DNA of 59,310 nt from UM-FILTER-49-7 sp964599895 (lineage in GTDB: Bacteria > Acidobacteriota > Holophagae > Thermotomaculales > Thermotomaculaceae). The stretch's first letter is position 1, and each line of letters starts with the position of its first letter. The notes beneath the pieces were generated by a model that made no database searches, had not been told where the DNA came from, and saw nothing but the letters and a program-made list of their open reading frames with translations. Position numbers and translations under genes: made by a program. Positions 1 through 7,683 of the stretch are shown here, piece by piece. Where the stretch lies: contig CAZRHT010000008.1 of assembly GCA_964599895.1 (NCBI GenBank), forward strand, positions 1-59,310, read 5' to 3'.

Positions 1-563
1 GACGAAAACGAAATTTTTACGTCTTCGCGGTCTTCTTCGTCTGCCTTGAAGAGCGGGAAGTTCTCCAGGTGCATCATACCGGCAAGGATGGTCTCCGGAA
101 ACTGCTGAATAATCGTGTTGAAGTTGGTGACGGTGAAGTTGTACATTTCCCGCCGGTCCGCAATGCTGTTCTCGATTTCTGAAATGCGGCGCTGCAGCAT
201 CAGGAAGTTTTCGTTGGCTTTCAGGTCCGGGTACTTCTCGGACAGTGCAAAGAGCTGTTTCAGTGCGCCGGTGATCATATTGTTGGCTTCGAGCTTTTCG
301 CCAATGGTGTTGGCCGCAAGATACTGATTCCTTGCCTTGATCACTCGCTCCAGGGTGTCCTTTTCGTGTGCTGCGTATCCCTTTACCACTTCCACGAGCT
401 TCGGCAGTTCATCATGGCGCTGCTTCAGCAGTACATCAATGTTCGCAAAGGATTGTGGCACCTGATTTTTCAGATAAATCAATCGGTTGTACATTTTCAC
501 AAGCCACATGACTATGATGAAAATAATGAATAAAAAAATGCCCAGTGTCAGTAGTGCAGCCAT
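1..563 (-). CDS. lemA: LemA family protein (3' end cut by window edge)
   Basis: About 187 residues are visible and the C-terminus lies beyond base 1. The protein opens with a single hydrophobic helix (about residues 3-21), followed by a long helical body containing NRLIYLKNQV and DVLLKQRHDELPKLVEVVKG, which is the conserved core of LemA proteins. Such proteins are membrane anchored with a helical bundle outside the membrane, and their molecular role is not settled. The ATG follows the stop of the upstream GIDE-domain gene by one base, with GGAGGG inside the end of that gene, so the two are translationally coupled. LemA genes are repeatedly found beside GIDE-domain genes, which suggests joint function in the envelope. 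Family assignment is confident; function is not known. Confidence 0.9.
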   Translation of the reverse strand, partial: MAALLTLGIFLFIIFIIVMWLVKMYNRLIYLKNQVPQSFANIDVLLKQRHDELPKLVEVVKGYAAHEKDTLERVIKARNQYLAANTIGEKLEANNMITGALKQLFALSEKYPDLKANENFLMLQRRISEIENSIADRREMYNFTVTNFNTIIQQFPETILAGMMHLENFPLFKADEEDREDVKISFS

Positions 564-564
564 T

Positions 565-2262
565 TTACCCTCCAATTATACTGATCATAGAGATCAGAAA
601 GATTACAAACGTCAGGAATCCCAGCACAAACGTGGCCGGGACTTTCCATTTTAATTTCTTCAGCAACTTTTCTTCCGGTTGATCGGAAACGAGAAAGACA
701 GGAAAATCTTCTCTGAAATCGAGCATTAGACTGAAACTCTGTCCCTTGTCCATATACCGCCCGAGAAATTCACTTCGGAGCTTGGGAAGTGCTGCCTGCC
801 ACTCCGGTTCATCAATGACTCCGTCCCCGTTCAGGTCGAATCTGAGCATTCTGTCTTTATCCTTTTTCACTTCAGACAGGTATTCCCCAAAGCGACGAAG
901 AGGATTTACAGGGGTAGCGGTCCCCATGACATAAACGGTTCGACCGTCCTGCAGGTACTCCTCTGTATATCGCGTGTTATTCATTCCCGGTGCGGGGGTC
1001 AGACCGGCATTTAGTTCGGCATAGGTATGATTAACCGTTTCTTTTGATGTTACTGAGAATTCAGCATTCTTCAGGTTAAGGGAAATAATACCGGTCCCGT
1101 CGTCCAGATAACAGTCCTCTGAAAACGCTTCTCCCATTTCGACGGTCTGCCATCCGTAGCCATTGCGTGTGCGGTACATGCTTTCTTTCGTGTAGCGGAA
1201 ATACACGCATTCTGCTCCGGAAACGGGTGATATAAAGCGATCCTTTGCGTGGATACGCCCCATTACTTCCACGAAACCGGCGCTGACCGATCGTAGTTTT
1301 GAAAGAGGGGTATCCTGGACGAGAGTTTTCAAGTGAGAAAGCTGGAAAAAACGGATATTCAAGCTCAGTGTAAGCAGACCCAACCCTAAGACAAATATTG
1401 AGTCATTATGCAAACGAATGCCACCGTAGCTGAGAAAAAAGAACAGCAGCCAGGCAAGGGAAGTGTGGTGAAGTGTCGCTGTGCGCAACCCATGGAGGTA
1501 GCGATGCCGGAAAAGATCAAGCCCCCTGTAGACCCGATGGTTGTATGAGGCTGCCGGCACTTTCTCAAGTTCCTGTTTTTCAAGTAGATTTTGGGGGAAA
1601 TCCGACTCCAGAAATCCTGAGTTTACGACCGTTGACAGGAATTGAGCATAACGTGGAAAGTCTCCTCTCAATACAACCTGTAGCCGCTGGAAAGAACTGT
1701 CCACGTAAATCCGTTGCCCTTGCTTGAAAAGACTCTCAAGAAAAAGAGCCGTGTTGTGGGTTCGGGAATACTTTGTGAGGCCTGGAACATTTTCCACTAC
1801 GACCGATTTTGCCCGAAAAATGAAAGCGTGGTTAGCCGAAGCGATGACAAATTGCTCACCTTTTATCACACTTCTTTGTATAGAGTCCCTGGTCCATTCT
1901 ATGTTTGAGGCGATCGCAATGGGTTGGTCAAAGCTCATCTCATACTTTCCGGAAGCGGTTCTGAATCCAATTCCGTTGGGCTGTAAAATCAATTTCACCG
2001 CCTGGAACACTGGAATCTTTTCAATGTCAGTCGTTCGCGTAAAGAGATACGGGATAGAGTGGAGTGAGAGGGCCTCGGAGATTTTTTCCGGTTCTTTCGG
2101 GTCCGAATGGGATCTAAGACAGGCGATGCCTTTTCCGTAAAAGGAATTTCTCAGCGTTGCAATATCCACATCTGTATCATTTGAAATTTCAGACAAAGCT
2201 CTGTCTGAAATCTTCATCCCTCCGGTTGGGTTAATTGTCGGAACAAAAAGAAAATAGCGCAT
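565..2262 (-). CDS. GIDE-domain (Mulan/E3-ligase-like) membrane protein with an EF-hand
   Basis: 565 residues. The first 250 residues resemble nothing I recognise. Two hydrophobic helices follow (about 268-283 and 288-303), then a region typical of the GIDE domain with ISPVSGAECVYFRY, then a single C-terminal helix (about 541-563). Bacterial GIDE proteins lack the RING finger of eukaryotic Mulan, so ubiquitin ligase activity is not implied. Residues 476-487 (DLNGDGVIDEPE) are a textbook EF-hand calcium loop with acidic residues at positions 1, 5, 9 and 12 and Asn at 3. The start at 2262 has GGTGAG about 9 bases upstream; Met16 is an alternative. The gene runs directly into lemA. Role: unknown envelope function, possibly calcium-responsive (inference). 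Confidence 0.8.
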   Translation of the reverse strand: MRYFLFVPTINPTGGMKISDRALSEISNDTDVDIATLRNSFYGKGIACLRSHSDPKEPEKISEALSLHSIPYLFTRTTDIEKIPVFQAVKLILQPNGIGFRTASGKYEMSFDQPIAIASNIEWTRDSIQRSVIKGEQFVIASANHAFIFRAKSVVVENVPGLTKYSRTHNTALFLESLFKQGQRIYVDSSFQRLQVVLRGDFPRYAQFLSTVVNSGFLESDFPQNLLEKQELEKVPAASYNHRVYRGLDLFRHRYLHGLRTATLHHTSLAWLLFFFLSYGGIRLHNDSIFVLGLGLLTLSLNIRFFQLSHLKTLVQDTPLSKLRSVSAGFVEVMGRIHAKDRFISPVSGAECVYFRYTKESMYRTRNGYGWQTVEMGEAFSEDCYLDDGTGIISLNLKNAEFSVTSKETVNHTYAELNAGLTPAPGMNNTRYTEEYLQDGRTVYVMGTATPVNPLRRFGEYLSEVKKDKDRMLRFDLNGDGVIDEPEWQAALPKLRSEFLGRYMDKGQSFSLMLDFREDFPVFLVSDQPEEKLLKKLKWKVPATFVLGFLTFVIFLISMISIIGG

Positions 2263-2384
2263 ATTGTTCTACTCACCAAAATTATGTAACTGAGTATAGC
2301 ATAATACAAAATGGTCCTCGTTTATCTGTGTTCAGCACCCCTTTGCAGGTCCTGAATTCATTACCCGTGAATGGGGCGGCGTAT

Positions 2385-3518
2385 TCAAACGGTTATGAAC
2401 ATTCGAACGATTGCGACAAGGTTCCACGCGACAAAAGTAGCAATAGCATATCCGAAAATTCCAACCAGGACTGCCGGGGCAATGAGTTTGTCCCATCTTT
2501 TGGCCATCGCCATCCCGCACGCGGTTGTGGGCCCACCGAGATTGGCATTGGAAGCGATCAGAATTTCGGGCAGTGGGATTTTAAGCACTTTTCCCCCGAC
2601 GAGAATAACGGCCAGATGAATCGAAATGGTTCCCGCAGCAAAGATGAAGAGATAAATTCCCTTTTGAATGATGACTCCAAAATCTGCGGAGGCACCCACC
2701 ACAGCAAAGAAGAGGTACATCAGGAAAATACCAATTTCCTCAGAGCCGCGAATATTGGTGAAAAATCCGGGAAATATAGTGGCCAGTGCCACGGTGACAA
2801 CAGTTGAAATCAGGATGGAAGGGATGTGTCCCATAAACCCTGCGGCAAACATGGATAAACCGGCTATTACAAATGAAATGGAAAGGGCGTAGACAACATC
2901 CTGGCCACCAAAAAGCGTCTCCTCCTGTTCGCCACTGGTGGTTTCTGAAAGGTATTCTTTTTCGTCAAATTTGAAGAATTTCTGAGCCACTTTCAGGGTC
3001 GGAACAAGAAAGAGAAAAATCAATGCCACTGCCATAACCACATTGTCTGCTGCGACGGCAGAAGCCAGCATATCACCTTTGATCCGCATGATCTCGGATA
3101 TGGCGACAAAATTAATTGTCCCACCTACATAGGTTGCGCTGAACAGCCCCAGTGCTTTCAAGGACTGTTCACCCCTGTTGAGCAGGAAAAACATGGTCAG
3201 TGCGCCGATCAGTGTGCCAAGGCCGCCGATAAGAAATGCCACCAGGGTCTTACCGGTTTCCCGGAAAATCGCAACCAGATTGGCTTTAAACAGAAACATG
3301 GGAATTGCCACCGGCACTACCCAGTTGAATACAAAGTCATACGATGGGGCTGAGCCAGGTACCAGCTTCAGATTGGCCAGCAGCATCATGGAAAACATGG
3401 CAATTACAACGCCGGACAGCTTTTTGCCGATCTGCGTGCGTTGTTCGACAATAAAAGCAAAGGCAGAAACCGCGACGACAACGCTGAAAAGCACGGCTGT
3501 ATTTTCCATCGCTATCAT
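2385..3518 (-). CDS. DUF819 family integral membrane protein in the microcompartment operon
   Basis: 377 residues, almost entirely hydrophobic, with roughly ten predicted membrane helices and a hydrophilic loop near the middle (EKEYLSETTSGEQEETLFGG). Motifs such as ATYVGGTINFVAISE and ASNANLGGPTTACGMAMAKRW are typical of DUF819 (YjcL-like) proteins, which resemble secondary transporters but have no established substrate. The frame is open further upstream, but I choose the ATG at 3518: it sits 9 bases after GGAGG and overlaps the stop of the preceding EutN gene in an ATGA. It is the last gene of the eutN-pduS-pduT-eutN-eutN operon, so a role in moving a substrate or product of the compartment pathway is plausible, but that is inference from position. 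Confidence 0.8.
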   Translation of the reverse strand: MIAMENTAVLFSVVVAVSAFAFIVEQRTQIGKKLSGVVIAMFSMMLLANLKLVPGSAPSYDFVFNWVVPVAIPMFLFKANLVAIFRETGKTLVAFLIGGLGTLIGALTMFFLLNRGEQSLKALGLFSATYVGGTINFVAISEIMRIKGDMLASAVAADNVVMAVALIFLFLVPTLKVAQKFFKFDEKEYLSETTSGEQEETLFGGQDVVYALSISFVIAGLSMFAAGFMGHIPSILISTVVTVALATIFPGFFTNIRGSEEIGIFLMYLFFAVVGASADFGVIIQKGIYLFIFAAGTISIHLAVILVGGKVLKIPLPEILIASNANLGGPTTACGMAMAKRWDKLIAPAVLVGIFGYAIATFVAWNLVAIVRMFITV

Positions 3519-3808
3519 CGCGGGGTAACCTCCTCCCTTACGAGGCATTCGACTTTATCCACTACACCCACAATTACCGCGTCAACAGGCGCATCCTCGT
3601 GCCCGATAAGCTGGACGGCGGCATCTCCTTCAATAGTAACCAGTACCCGTTCCCCGATACCGACGCCGATGGTGTCAAAAGCGGCCAGCTCTTCACCGGT
3701 CGGCGTTCCGTCAACTTCCAGTACATCCAGGGTTAGAAGGGGGTATCCGGAAAGGCGGTGATTTTTCTCAGTGGAGATGATCTGCCCTGATACAGTACAG
3801 ATCTTCAA
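3515..3808 (-). CDS. EutN/CcmL microcompartment vertex protein (copy 3)
   Basis: 97 residues, the usual size for the BMV (EutN/CcmL) family whose pentamers close the vertices of polyhedral microcompartment shells. The family pattern is clear: an N-terminal strand MKICTVSGQIISTEKN, a central segment AFDTIGVGIGERVLVTIEGDAA, and a closing DAPVDAVIVGVVDKVE. It overlaps the preceding EutN gene by four bases (ATGA) and the following DUF819 gene by four bases. Three different EutN copies in one locus is typical of microcompartments described from Planctomycetes and Verrucomicrobia (PVM type). The C-terminal tail is a little longer than in the other two copies. Shell role is confident; which vertex or which interaction is unknown. 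Confidence 0.93.
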   Translation of the reverse strand: MKICTVSGQIISTEKNHRLSGYPLLTLDVLEVDGTPTGEELAAFDTIGVGIGERVLVTIEGDAAVQLIGHEDAPVDAVIVGVVDKVECLVREEVTPR

Positions 3809-4068
3809 TGTGCGACCTCATCCACTTTTGCTATCACGGTATAGTCTGTAGGAACAATCTCAGGCAAAAAGCAATGTGAGGCCTCATACCCCTGAACGAA
3901 AAGAACTCTTTCTCCGGTGCCGACGCCAACGCAATCCAGCGCAAAGAAGAGATTGCCGATAACTTTGCCACCTTTGTCGATGGGACGGCAGGCGAGTATG
4001 CGTTTTCCGTCAAGGGATGGATTTTTTACGGTTGCCCACAGTTTTCCAACTACGATTGCCAGTTGCAC
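3805..4068 (-). CDS. EutN/CcmL microcompartment vertex protein (copy 2)
   Basis: 87 residues, a compact member of the EutN/CcmL pentamer family. It begins MQLAIVVGKLWATVKNPSLDGK, where the strand-turn-strand and the NPSLDG turn are characteristic, and includes ALDCVGVGTGERVLFVQGYEA, the conserved loop around the five-fold pore. It starts 12 bases after the stop of the PduT-like gene and overlaps the next EutN gene by four bases, so it is co-translated with both. It has a Cys in the pore-proximal segment (ALDCVGVG) that the other two copies lack. Confidence 0.93.
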   Translation of the reverse strand: MQLAIVVGKLWATVKNPSLDGKRILACRPIDKGGKVIGNLFFALDCVGVGTGERVLFVQGYEASHCFLPEIVPTDYTVIAKVDEVAH

Positions 4069-4080
4069 CTTTCCTCCTGC

Positions 4081-4629
4081 TTACAGTATCTCGTCTTTCA
4101 ATCGCTCGTGTGGAGACGGAATAATGACGGATGATACCAGCATGGCCTTGTCATGGACCGCGTCAAGACCGGCTTCAACTGCGGCCTTAACGTCTGCGAT
4201 ATCCCCGGTAAATGCGCAGAATGCCTTTCCACCCAGTCCCATTGCCATTCGGATTTCAATCAGCCGAACGGAAGCTGCTTTTACCGCAGCGTCCGCGGCA
4301 AAAATGGAGGCCACAACCGAAAACGTTTCAATTACGCCCAGTGCGTCTATGTTCCCCACATCCTTTGTGGCATAGAGTGCCGGGAAAACGTCATCGTTTA
4401 CGTTGGGAATGACCAGATCATCCACAACGTAGCGACCTCCGGCCTCGATTCCATTTCGAATCGCGGCCTGAACCTCCGAAACATTTCCGCTAACAAACAC
4501 GATGTATTTGCCGGGGCAGATACTCTGGGATGTTACCAGTTTCACCGCGGATGTTTTCAGAACCGTGTCACAGACCTCAAATCCCTTGGCGATACTGTTC
4601 AGTTCTATCATGCCAATTGCCATACTCAT
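4081..4629 (-). CDS. pduT: PduT-like tandem BMC-domain shell protein (BMC-T) with pore cysteine
   Basis: 182 residues made of two successive BMC domains (about 1-90 and 95-182). Such proteins form trimers that look like hexamers and sit in the facets of the shell. Domain 1 opens AIGMIELNSIAKGFEVCD and domain 2 ALGVIETFSVVASIFAAD. At residue 38 there is Cys in SICPGK. In PduT of the propanediol compartment the equivalent Cys of the three subunits holds one [4Fe-4S] cluster at the central pore, thought to pass electrons across the shell. The C-terminal VIIPSPHERL matches the end of PduT proteins. The gene overlaps the PduS-like gene by four bases, and PduS is the known redox partner of PduT, which strengthens the call. 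Confidence 0.9.
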   Translation of the reverse strand: MSMAIGMIELNSIAKGFEVCDTVLKTSAVKLVTSQSICPGKYIVFVSGNVSEVQAAIRNGIEAGGRYVVDDLVIPNVNDDVFPALYATKDVGNIDALGVIETFSVVASIFAADAAVKAASVRLIEIRMAMGLGGKAFCAFTGDIADVKAAVEAGLDAVHDKAMLVSSVIIPSPHERLKDEIL

Positions 4630-5936
4630 GATTCACTTCCTATAACAATGAATTCTTCTGTAATTTCTTTTACCACACCGTCCACTGGAGAATGAACCGG
4701 CGTGCCAAGTTCTTCAGGGCTTACATTGGAAAGGATCTGTCCGGTCGTAACAAAGTCTCCTGACTTTACAACCGGGTTGGAGGGGGCGCCTATGTGTTGC
4801 TTCAACTGTATCTTTAAGGGCCCCGAGAAGGGAAGGGCGCCAATGAACTCTGCCTTTACGTCAATATCAAGAAGATTCAACCGTGCTTTCAACCGCTTGG
4901 TTGGCAACTTTTTTGCGTTGTTGAAGGGGTCGATGACATGTTCCATAGGGGGAATGTTGTATTCAGTCAGTTTTGCCCTGAAATCCGCGTACACCCTCTT
5001 GGGACTCAGCCCGAACGGGCAGGCAAAAAGGGAACAAACGCCGCACTGGCAACAGAGATAAGCAGCCTGGGCAACTGTTGACTTCGCGTCCAGTCCATAA
5101 TTCAGCGTACGCATAATCATGTGAGGCTCAATCTCATGACCCAGATTGTAACGGGGGCACAAAACTGTGCATTCGGTACACTGACAACACGCTGCTTTTG
5201 AAAAGCGCGTGACAGATTGAAAAGAATCTATTTTCTCTCGAACCGCGGGATTTCCCTCTTCAAGAAACACAATGGCGCCGGTTGTTTTGCTTACAGTATC
5301 GTCCGGAGTTCGTACGTTCCCCATCATGACACCACCCTCAATCATAACAGTACCCGGCTCCGGTTCTGCCACTTCTGCAAGTCTGGAAAAGGGAGTTCCA
5401 ATTGAAACAACCGCTACGTAGGGGCGTTTGACACGACCGACTACAGATACATATCGTTCGGTGACGGGTACTGAATGTTCGATGGCGTTCCATATCTGGT
5501 AAAACGTCAACACATTGTTGACCACCACACCCACATGGATCGGAATACCGTTCTGGGGGACAATTCGACCAGTGACATCATAAACCAGAGACTGTTCGTC
5601 TCCGGCCGGATAGTAGTCTCCCATGGCAAAAACTTCGATACCGCCACCGGCCGCTTCAATGGCTTTTTCGATAACCGGAAACAATTCATGACGTTTTTCT
5701 TTGATGGCAAAAACGGCGCGTTTTGCACCCAGCTCTTTCTTAGCCAATAGCATGCCACCTATTACACCTTCAATATTATTCTGGATTACATAATAGTCAG
5801 TGTAGAGAAGAGGTTCACATTCCGCTGCATTGCAGATGAGAGTATCGGGGCTGGATTGCATTTTAATGTATGTAGGGAAACCGGCGCCGCCGGCACCGAC
5901 AACTCCGGCATTGCGAAGTTTTTCCGTGAACGTCAT
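4626..5936 (-). CDS. pduS: PduS-like flavin/iron-sulfur protein (RnfC-like, SLBB domain)
   Basis: 436 residues. The N-terminus has the glycine-rich VVGAGGAGFPTYIK shared with RnfC and NuoF-type proteins that bind NADH and FMN. Two ferredoxin-like cluster motifs follow: Cys250-x2-Cys253-x2-Cys256-x3-Cys260-Pro and Cys295-x2-Cys298-x2-Cys301-x4-Cys306-Pro. In the propanediol system PduS is a corrin reductase that passes electrons from NADH and binds PduT. Here it overlaps the PduT-like gene by four bases at its end and a EutN gene by four bases at its start. No cobalamin-dependent diol dehydratase is present nearby, so the electron acceptor is unknown. The C-terminal part (SGDFVTTGQILSNVSPEE, VHSPVDGVV) is a biotinyl-like or sandwich-hybrid fold as in RnfC. 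Confidence 0.9.
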   Translation of the reverse strand: MTFTEKLRNAGVVGAGGAGFPTYIKMQSSPDTLICNAAECEPLLYTDYYVIQNNIEGVIGGMLLAKKELGAKRAVFAIKEKRHELFPVIEKAIEAAGGGIEVFAMGDYYPAGDEQSLVYDVTGRIVPQNGIPIHVGVVVNNVLTFYQIWNAIEHSVPVTERYVSVVGRVKRPYVAVVSIGTPFSRLAEVAEPEPGTVMIEGGVMMGNVRTPDDTVSKTTGAIVFLEEGNPAVREKIDSFQSVTRFSKAACCQCTECTVLCPRYNLGHEIEPHMIMRTLNYGLDAKSTVAQAAYLCCQCGVCSLFACPFGLSPKRVYADFRAKLTEYNIPPMEHVIDPFNNAKKLPTKRLKARLNLLDIDVKAEFIGALPFSGPLKIQLKQHIGAPSNPVVKSGDFVTTGQILSNVSPEELGTPVHSPVDGVVKEITEEFIVIGSES

Positions 5937-6220
5937 CTGGAATCCCCCGGTTTATCTTCAATGACGAAACTATCCACAATGCCGATAATGGCGGAATCCA
6001 CCGGGCAATCCTTCATTCCGAAGGCCATCCGGGCTGAACTTCCCTGGACCACGAGAACCTGCTCATGATAGCCTGCGCTGACCGTATCTACAGCCACAAG
6101 GTAGTCGTTTTTAGCGATTAAGTTTTCATCAAGAGGTTGGACAATCAGAAGTTTTCTTCCTTCGAGTTTTGGATCTTTTCGGGTTGCCACCACAGTTCCG
6201 ATAATCTTACCAACAAACAT
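5933..6220 (-). CDS. EutN/CcmL microcompartment vertex protein (copy 1, operon leader)
   Basis: 95 residues. It begins MFVGKIIGTVVATRKDPKLEG, the standard start of EutN/CcmL proteins, and continues with AVDTVSAGYHEQVLVVQGSS and DCPVDSAIIGIVD. The central segment is less typical: the usual GxGE loop is SAGYHE here, so this copy may have a different pore. It is the first gene of the six-gene shell and redox operon. GAGGC lies about 8 bases before its ATG, and a TATAAT box lies about 30 bases upstream. It overlaps the PduS-like gene by four bases. Vertex role is known for the family; specialisation among the three copies is inference. Confidence 0.92.
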   Translation of the reverse strand: MFVGKIIGTVVATRKDPKLEGRKLLIVQPLDENLIAKNDYLVAVDTVSAGYHEQVLVVQGSSARMAFGMKDCPVDSAIIGIVDSFVIEDKPGDSR

Positions 6221-6250
6221 ATAATTGCCTCACATTCAAAATCAGATTTC

Positions 6251-6279
6251 ATTATACAGTATAGCGGCATTTCTCGAAA
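6251..6279 (-). promoter_or_regulatory. Putative promoter of the EutN-PduS-PduT shell operon
   Basis: On the minus strand a perfect TATAAT (6251-6256) is preceded, after 17 bases, by TTTCGA (6274-6279), a weak match to the -35 consensus. The start codon at 6220 lies about 30 bases downstream with its own ribosome site, so a short leader is expected. A second -10-like TATACT overlaps the spacer. The weak -35 suggests that an activator may be needed (inference). Confidence 0.45.
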
Positions 6280-6355
6280 CTGAAGAATCTTTCCGGTAAA
6301 CGAGACTCATTCACAGTCTGAGCTCAAGGGAAGGAGCCATTAGAGGGCAGAAAGC

Positions 6356-7207
6356 CTAATAAATGTTTGATTCACTGCCTGGTCTTGTTTTCCATCTTTT
6401 GTGAAACCAGAGATATTGTTCCGGGTGCTGGCGAATGGCTTCCTCAATTCTGTCCGTGTACATTCTCACAATCTTTTCCACATCACCTTTCTCGTTGAGT
6501 TCCTGGTCTGATTTTAATTCTTCCAGTTCCATATGATACATTTGATCTTTTTCATCGTAGCACGCACAGAAAAATAGAATTGGCCTTTTCATTTTTACAC
6601 TGAGTTTTGCGGGCAAATCCACAACGATAGCCTGCTTTCCAAAAAAATCTGCAAAAATGCCCTTCTCAAGGGTGGTATTTTGATCCGCAAGAAAGCCAAT
6701 GAACTCACGACGCTTTAATGTGGCGATAAATGGGCGCATGGAGTCCCGATGGTACACGACATTCATTTTGTATGACGATCTGATCTTATGCATGTATTCA
6801 TGAACCACATTGCTTTTCTGTCGATATGCCAATGCAGTCAGCTTGTGGCCCCATGCTGAAATCCTGGCGCCGGCAAGTTCCCAATTCCCCAAATGGCAGG
6901 TAATTAGAATAGCTCCCGTGTCTTTGTATTTTTCCAGTAAGTCTTGCCCCTTATCAACAACCAGAATATTGTCCAGTTTGTCATCACGAAAATAAGTTGG
7001 AAGGCGAAAAAATTCAAATAGAACTGAACCAATGGATTGAAAGCACTTTTTACCAATAGTCTTCTTCCATTGCAAATTCTTGTTTGGAAATGCGATATTC
7101 AAGTTTTTCAGGATAATTTTTCTACGGAATCGAATATGCCAGAAGATACTGCCCAGCAATTTTCCTCTTCTGACCGATTTTCTTGATGTTTTCTTTGTGT
7201 TTCCCAT
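6356..7207 (-). CDS. LpxL/HtrB-like lysophospholipid acyltransferase
   Basis: 283 residues, slightly shorter than most lipid A acyltransferases (about 300). The catalytic H-x4-E/D motif is present as CHLGNWE (His105, Glu110), and LADQNTTLEKGIFADFFGK matches the conserved block II of LpxL/LpxM proteins that place secondary acyl chains on Kdo-lipid A at the inner membrane. The N-terminus is strongly basic (KKTSRKSVRRGK), and the usual membrane helix is weak, with LLGSIFWHI only. AGGATGAG lies upstream of the ATG. The gene sits between two groups of microcompartment genes although its own job is in the envelope. The acylated substrate cannot be told from sequence. The Kdo genes lie a few kilobases away, consistent with lipid A work. 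Confidence 0.8.
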   Translation of the reverse strand: MGNTKKTSRKSVRRGKLLGSIFWHIRFRRKIILKNLNIAFPNKNLQWKKTIGKKCFQSIGSVLFEFFRLPTYFRDDKLDNILVVDKGQDLLEKYKDTGAILITCHLGNWELAGARISAWGHKLTALAYRQKSNVVHEYMHKIRSSYKMNVVYHRDSMRPFIATLKRREFIGFLADQNTTLEKGIFADFFGKQAIVVDLPAKLSVKMKRPILFFCACYDEKDQMYHMELEELKSDQELNEKGDVEKIVRMYTDRIEEAIRQHPEQYLWFHKRWKTRPGSESNIY

Positions 7208-7323
7208 TAGTAATGCTCATCCTGTCAAGTTTCTACTGACCAAATATATAGTACCATACTGATGATTTGATGATTATGATAAACGCAATTGGTCAAAATA
7301 CGAACTTCCGTTATGGGGTCATT

Positions 7324-7352
7324 AAAAAAAAGGGAGTCTATACTCCCTTTTT
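7324..7352 (-). terminator. Rho-independent terminator after the BMC-H gene
   Basis: A perfect 11-base stem (AAAAAGGGAGT with ACTCCCTTTTT) has a 4-base loop (7338-7341). On the minus strand it is followed by a run of Ts, and it lies about 50 bases after the BMC-H stop. It would end the ftsK-aldolase-BMC-H transcript before the LpxL-like gene, separating the two halves of the microcompartment locus. Confidence 0.85.
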
Positions 7353-7398
7353 CTTTTTCTGGTATTACAGTTTTTCCAAGCGGTGCCTGCAATTCTGC

Positions 7399-7680
7399 TT
7401 ACTTGGATGTACCGATGGGCAGTGTGCCTTCCAACCCCTTGTGAGGACGAGGAATAACGTGTACAGATACCAGTTCACCTATACGTCTCGCTGCAGCAGC
7501 GCCGGCGTCCGTTGCGGCTTTAACGGCAGCAACATCTCCCCGAACCACGATGGTGCAATAACCACCCCCCACCTTTTCATAACTGACCAGCGTGACGTTA
7601 GCAGCTTTAACTGCTGCATCACCGGCTTCAATCAGTGCGACCAGCCCTTTTGTTTCAATCATTCCAATGGCATCGCCCAT
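7399..7680 (-). CDS. BMC-H microcompartment shell hexamer protein
   Basis: 93 residues, the canonical PduA/EutM size. It begins MGDAIGMIETKGLVALIEAGD, diagnostic of single-domain BMC proteins that tile the facets of the shell as hexamers. The pore loop that reads KIGSG in PduA reads KVGGGYC here, so the pore is lined by glycine and has a neighbouring Cys. It ends with VIPRPHKGLE, also conserved. The ATG is three bases after the aldolase stop, with GGGAGG inside the aldolase end, so the two are translationally coupled. This is the only BMC-H in the window, which is the minimum for a shell together with the PduT-like trimer and the EutN pentamers encoded downstream. Confidence 0.96.
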   Translation of the reverse strand: MGDAIGMIETKGLVALIEAGDAAVKAANVTLVSYEKVGGGYCTIVVRGDVAAVKAATDAGAAAARRIGELVSVHVIPRPHKGLEGTLPIGTSK

Positions 7681-7683
7681 GTG

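Noticed and set aside
2235..2807. 190-codon open frame on the plus strand
   Set aside because: It lies opposite the DUF819 and GIDE genes, has low-complexity polar composition and no ribosome site.
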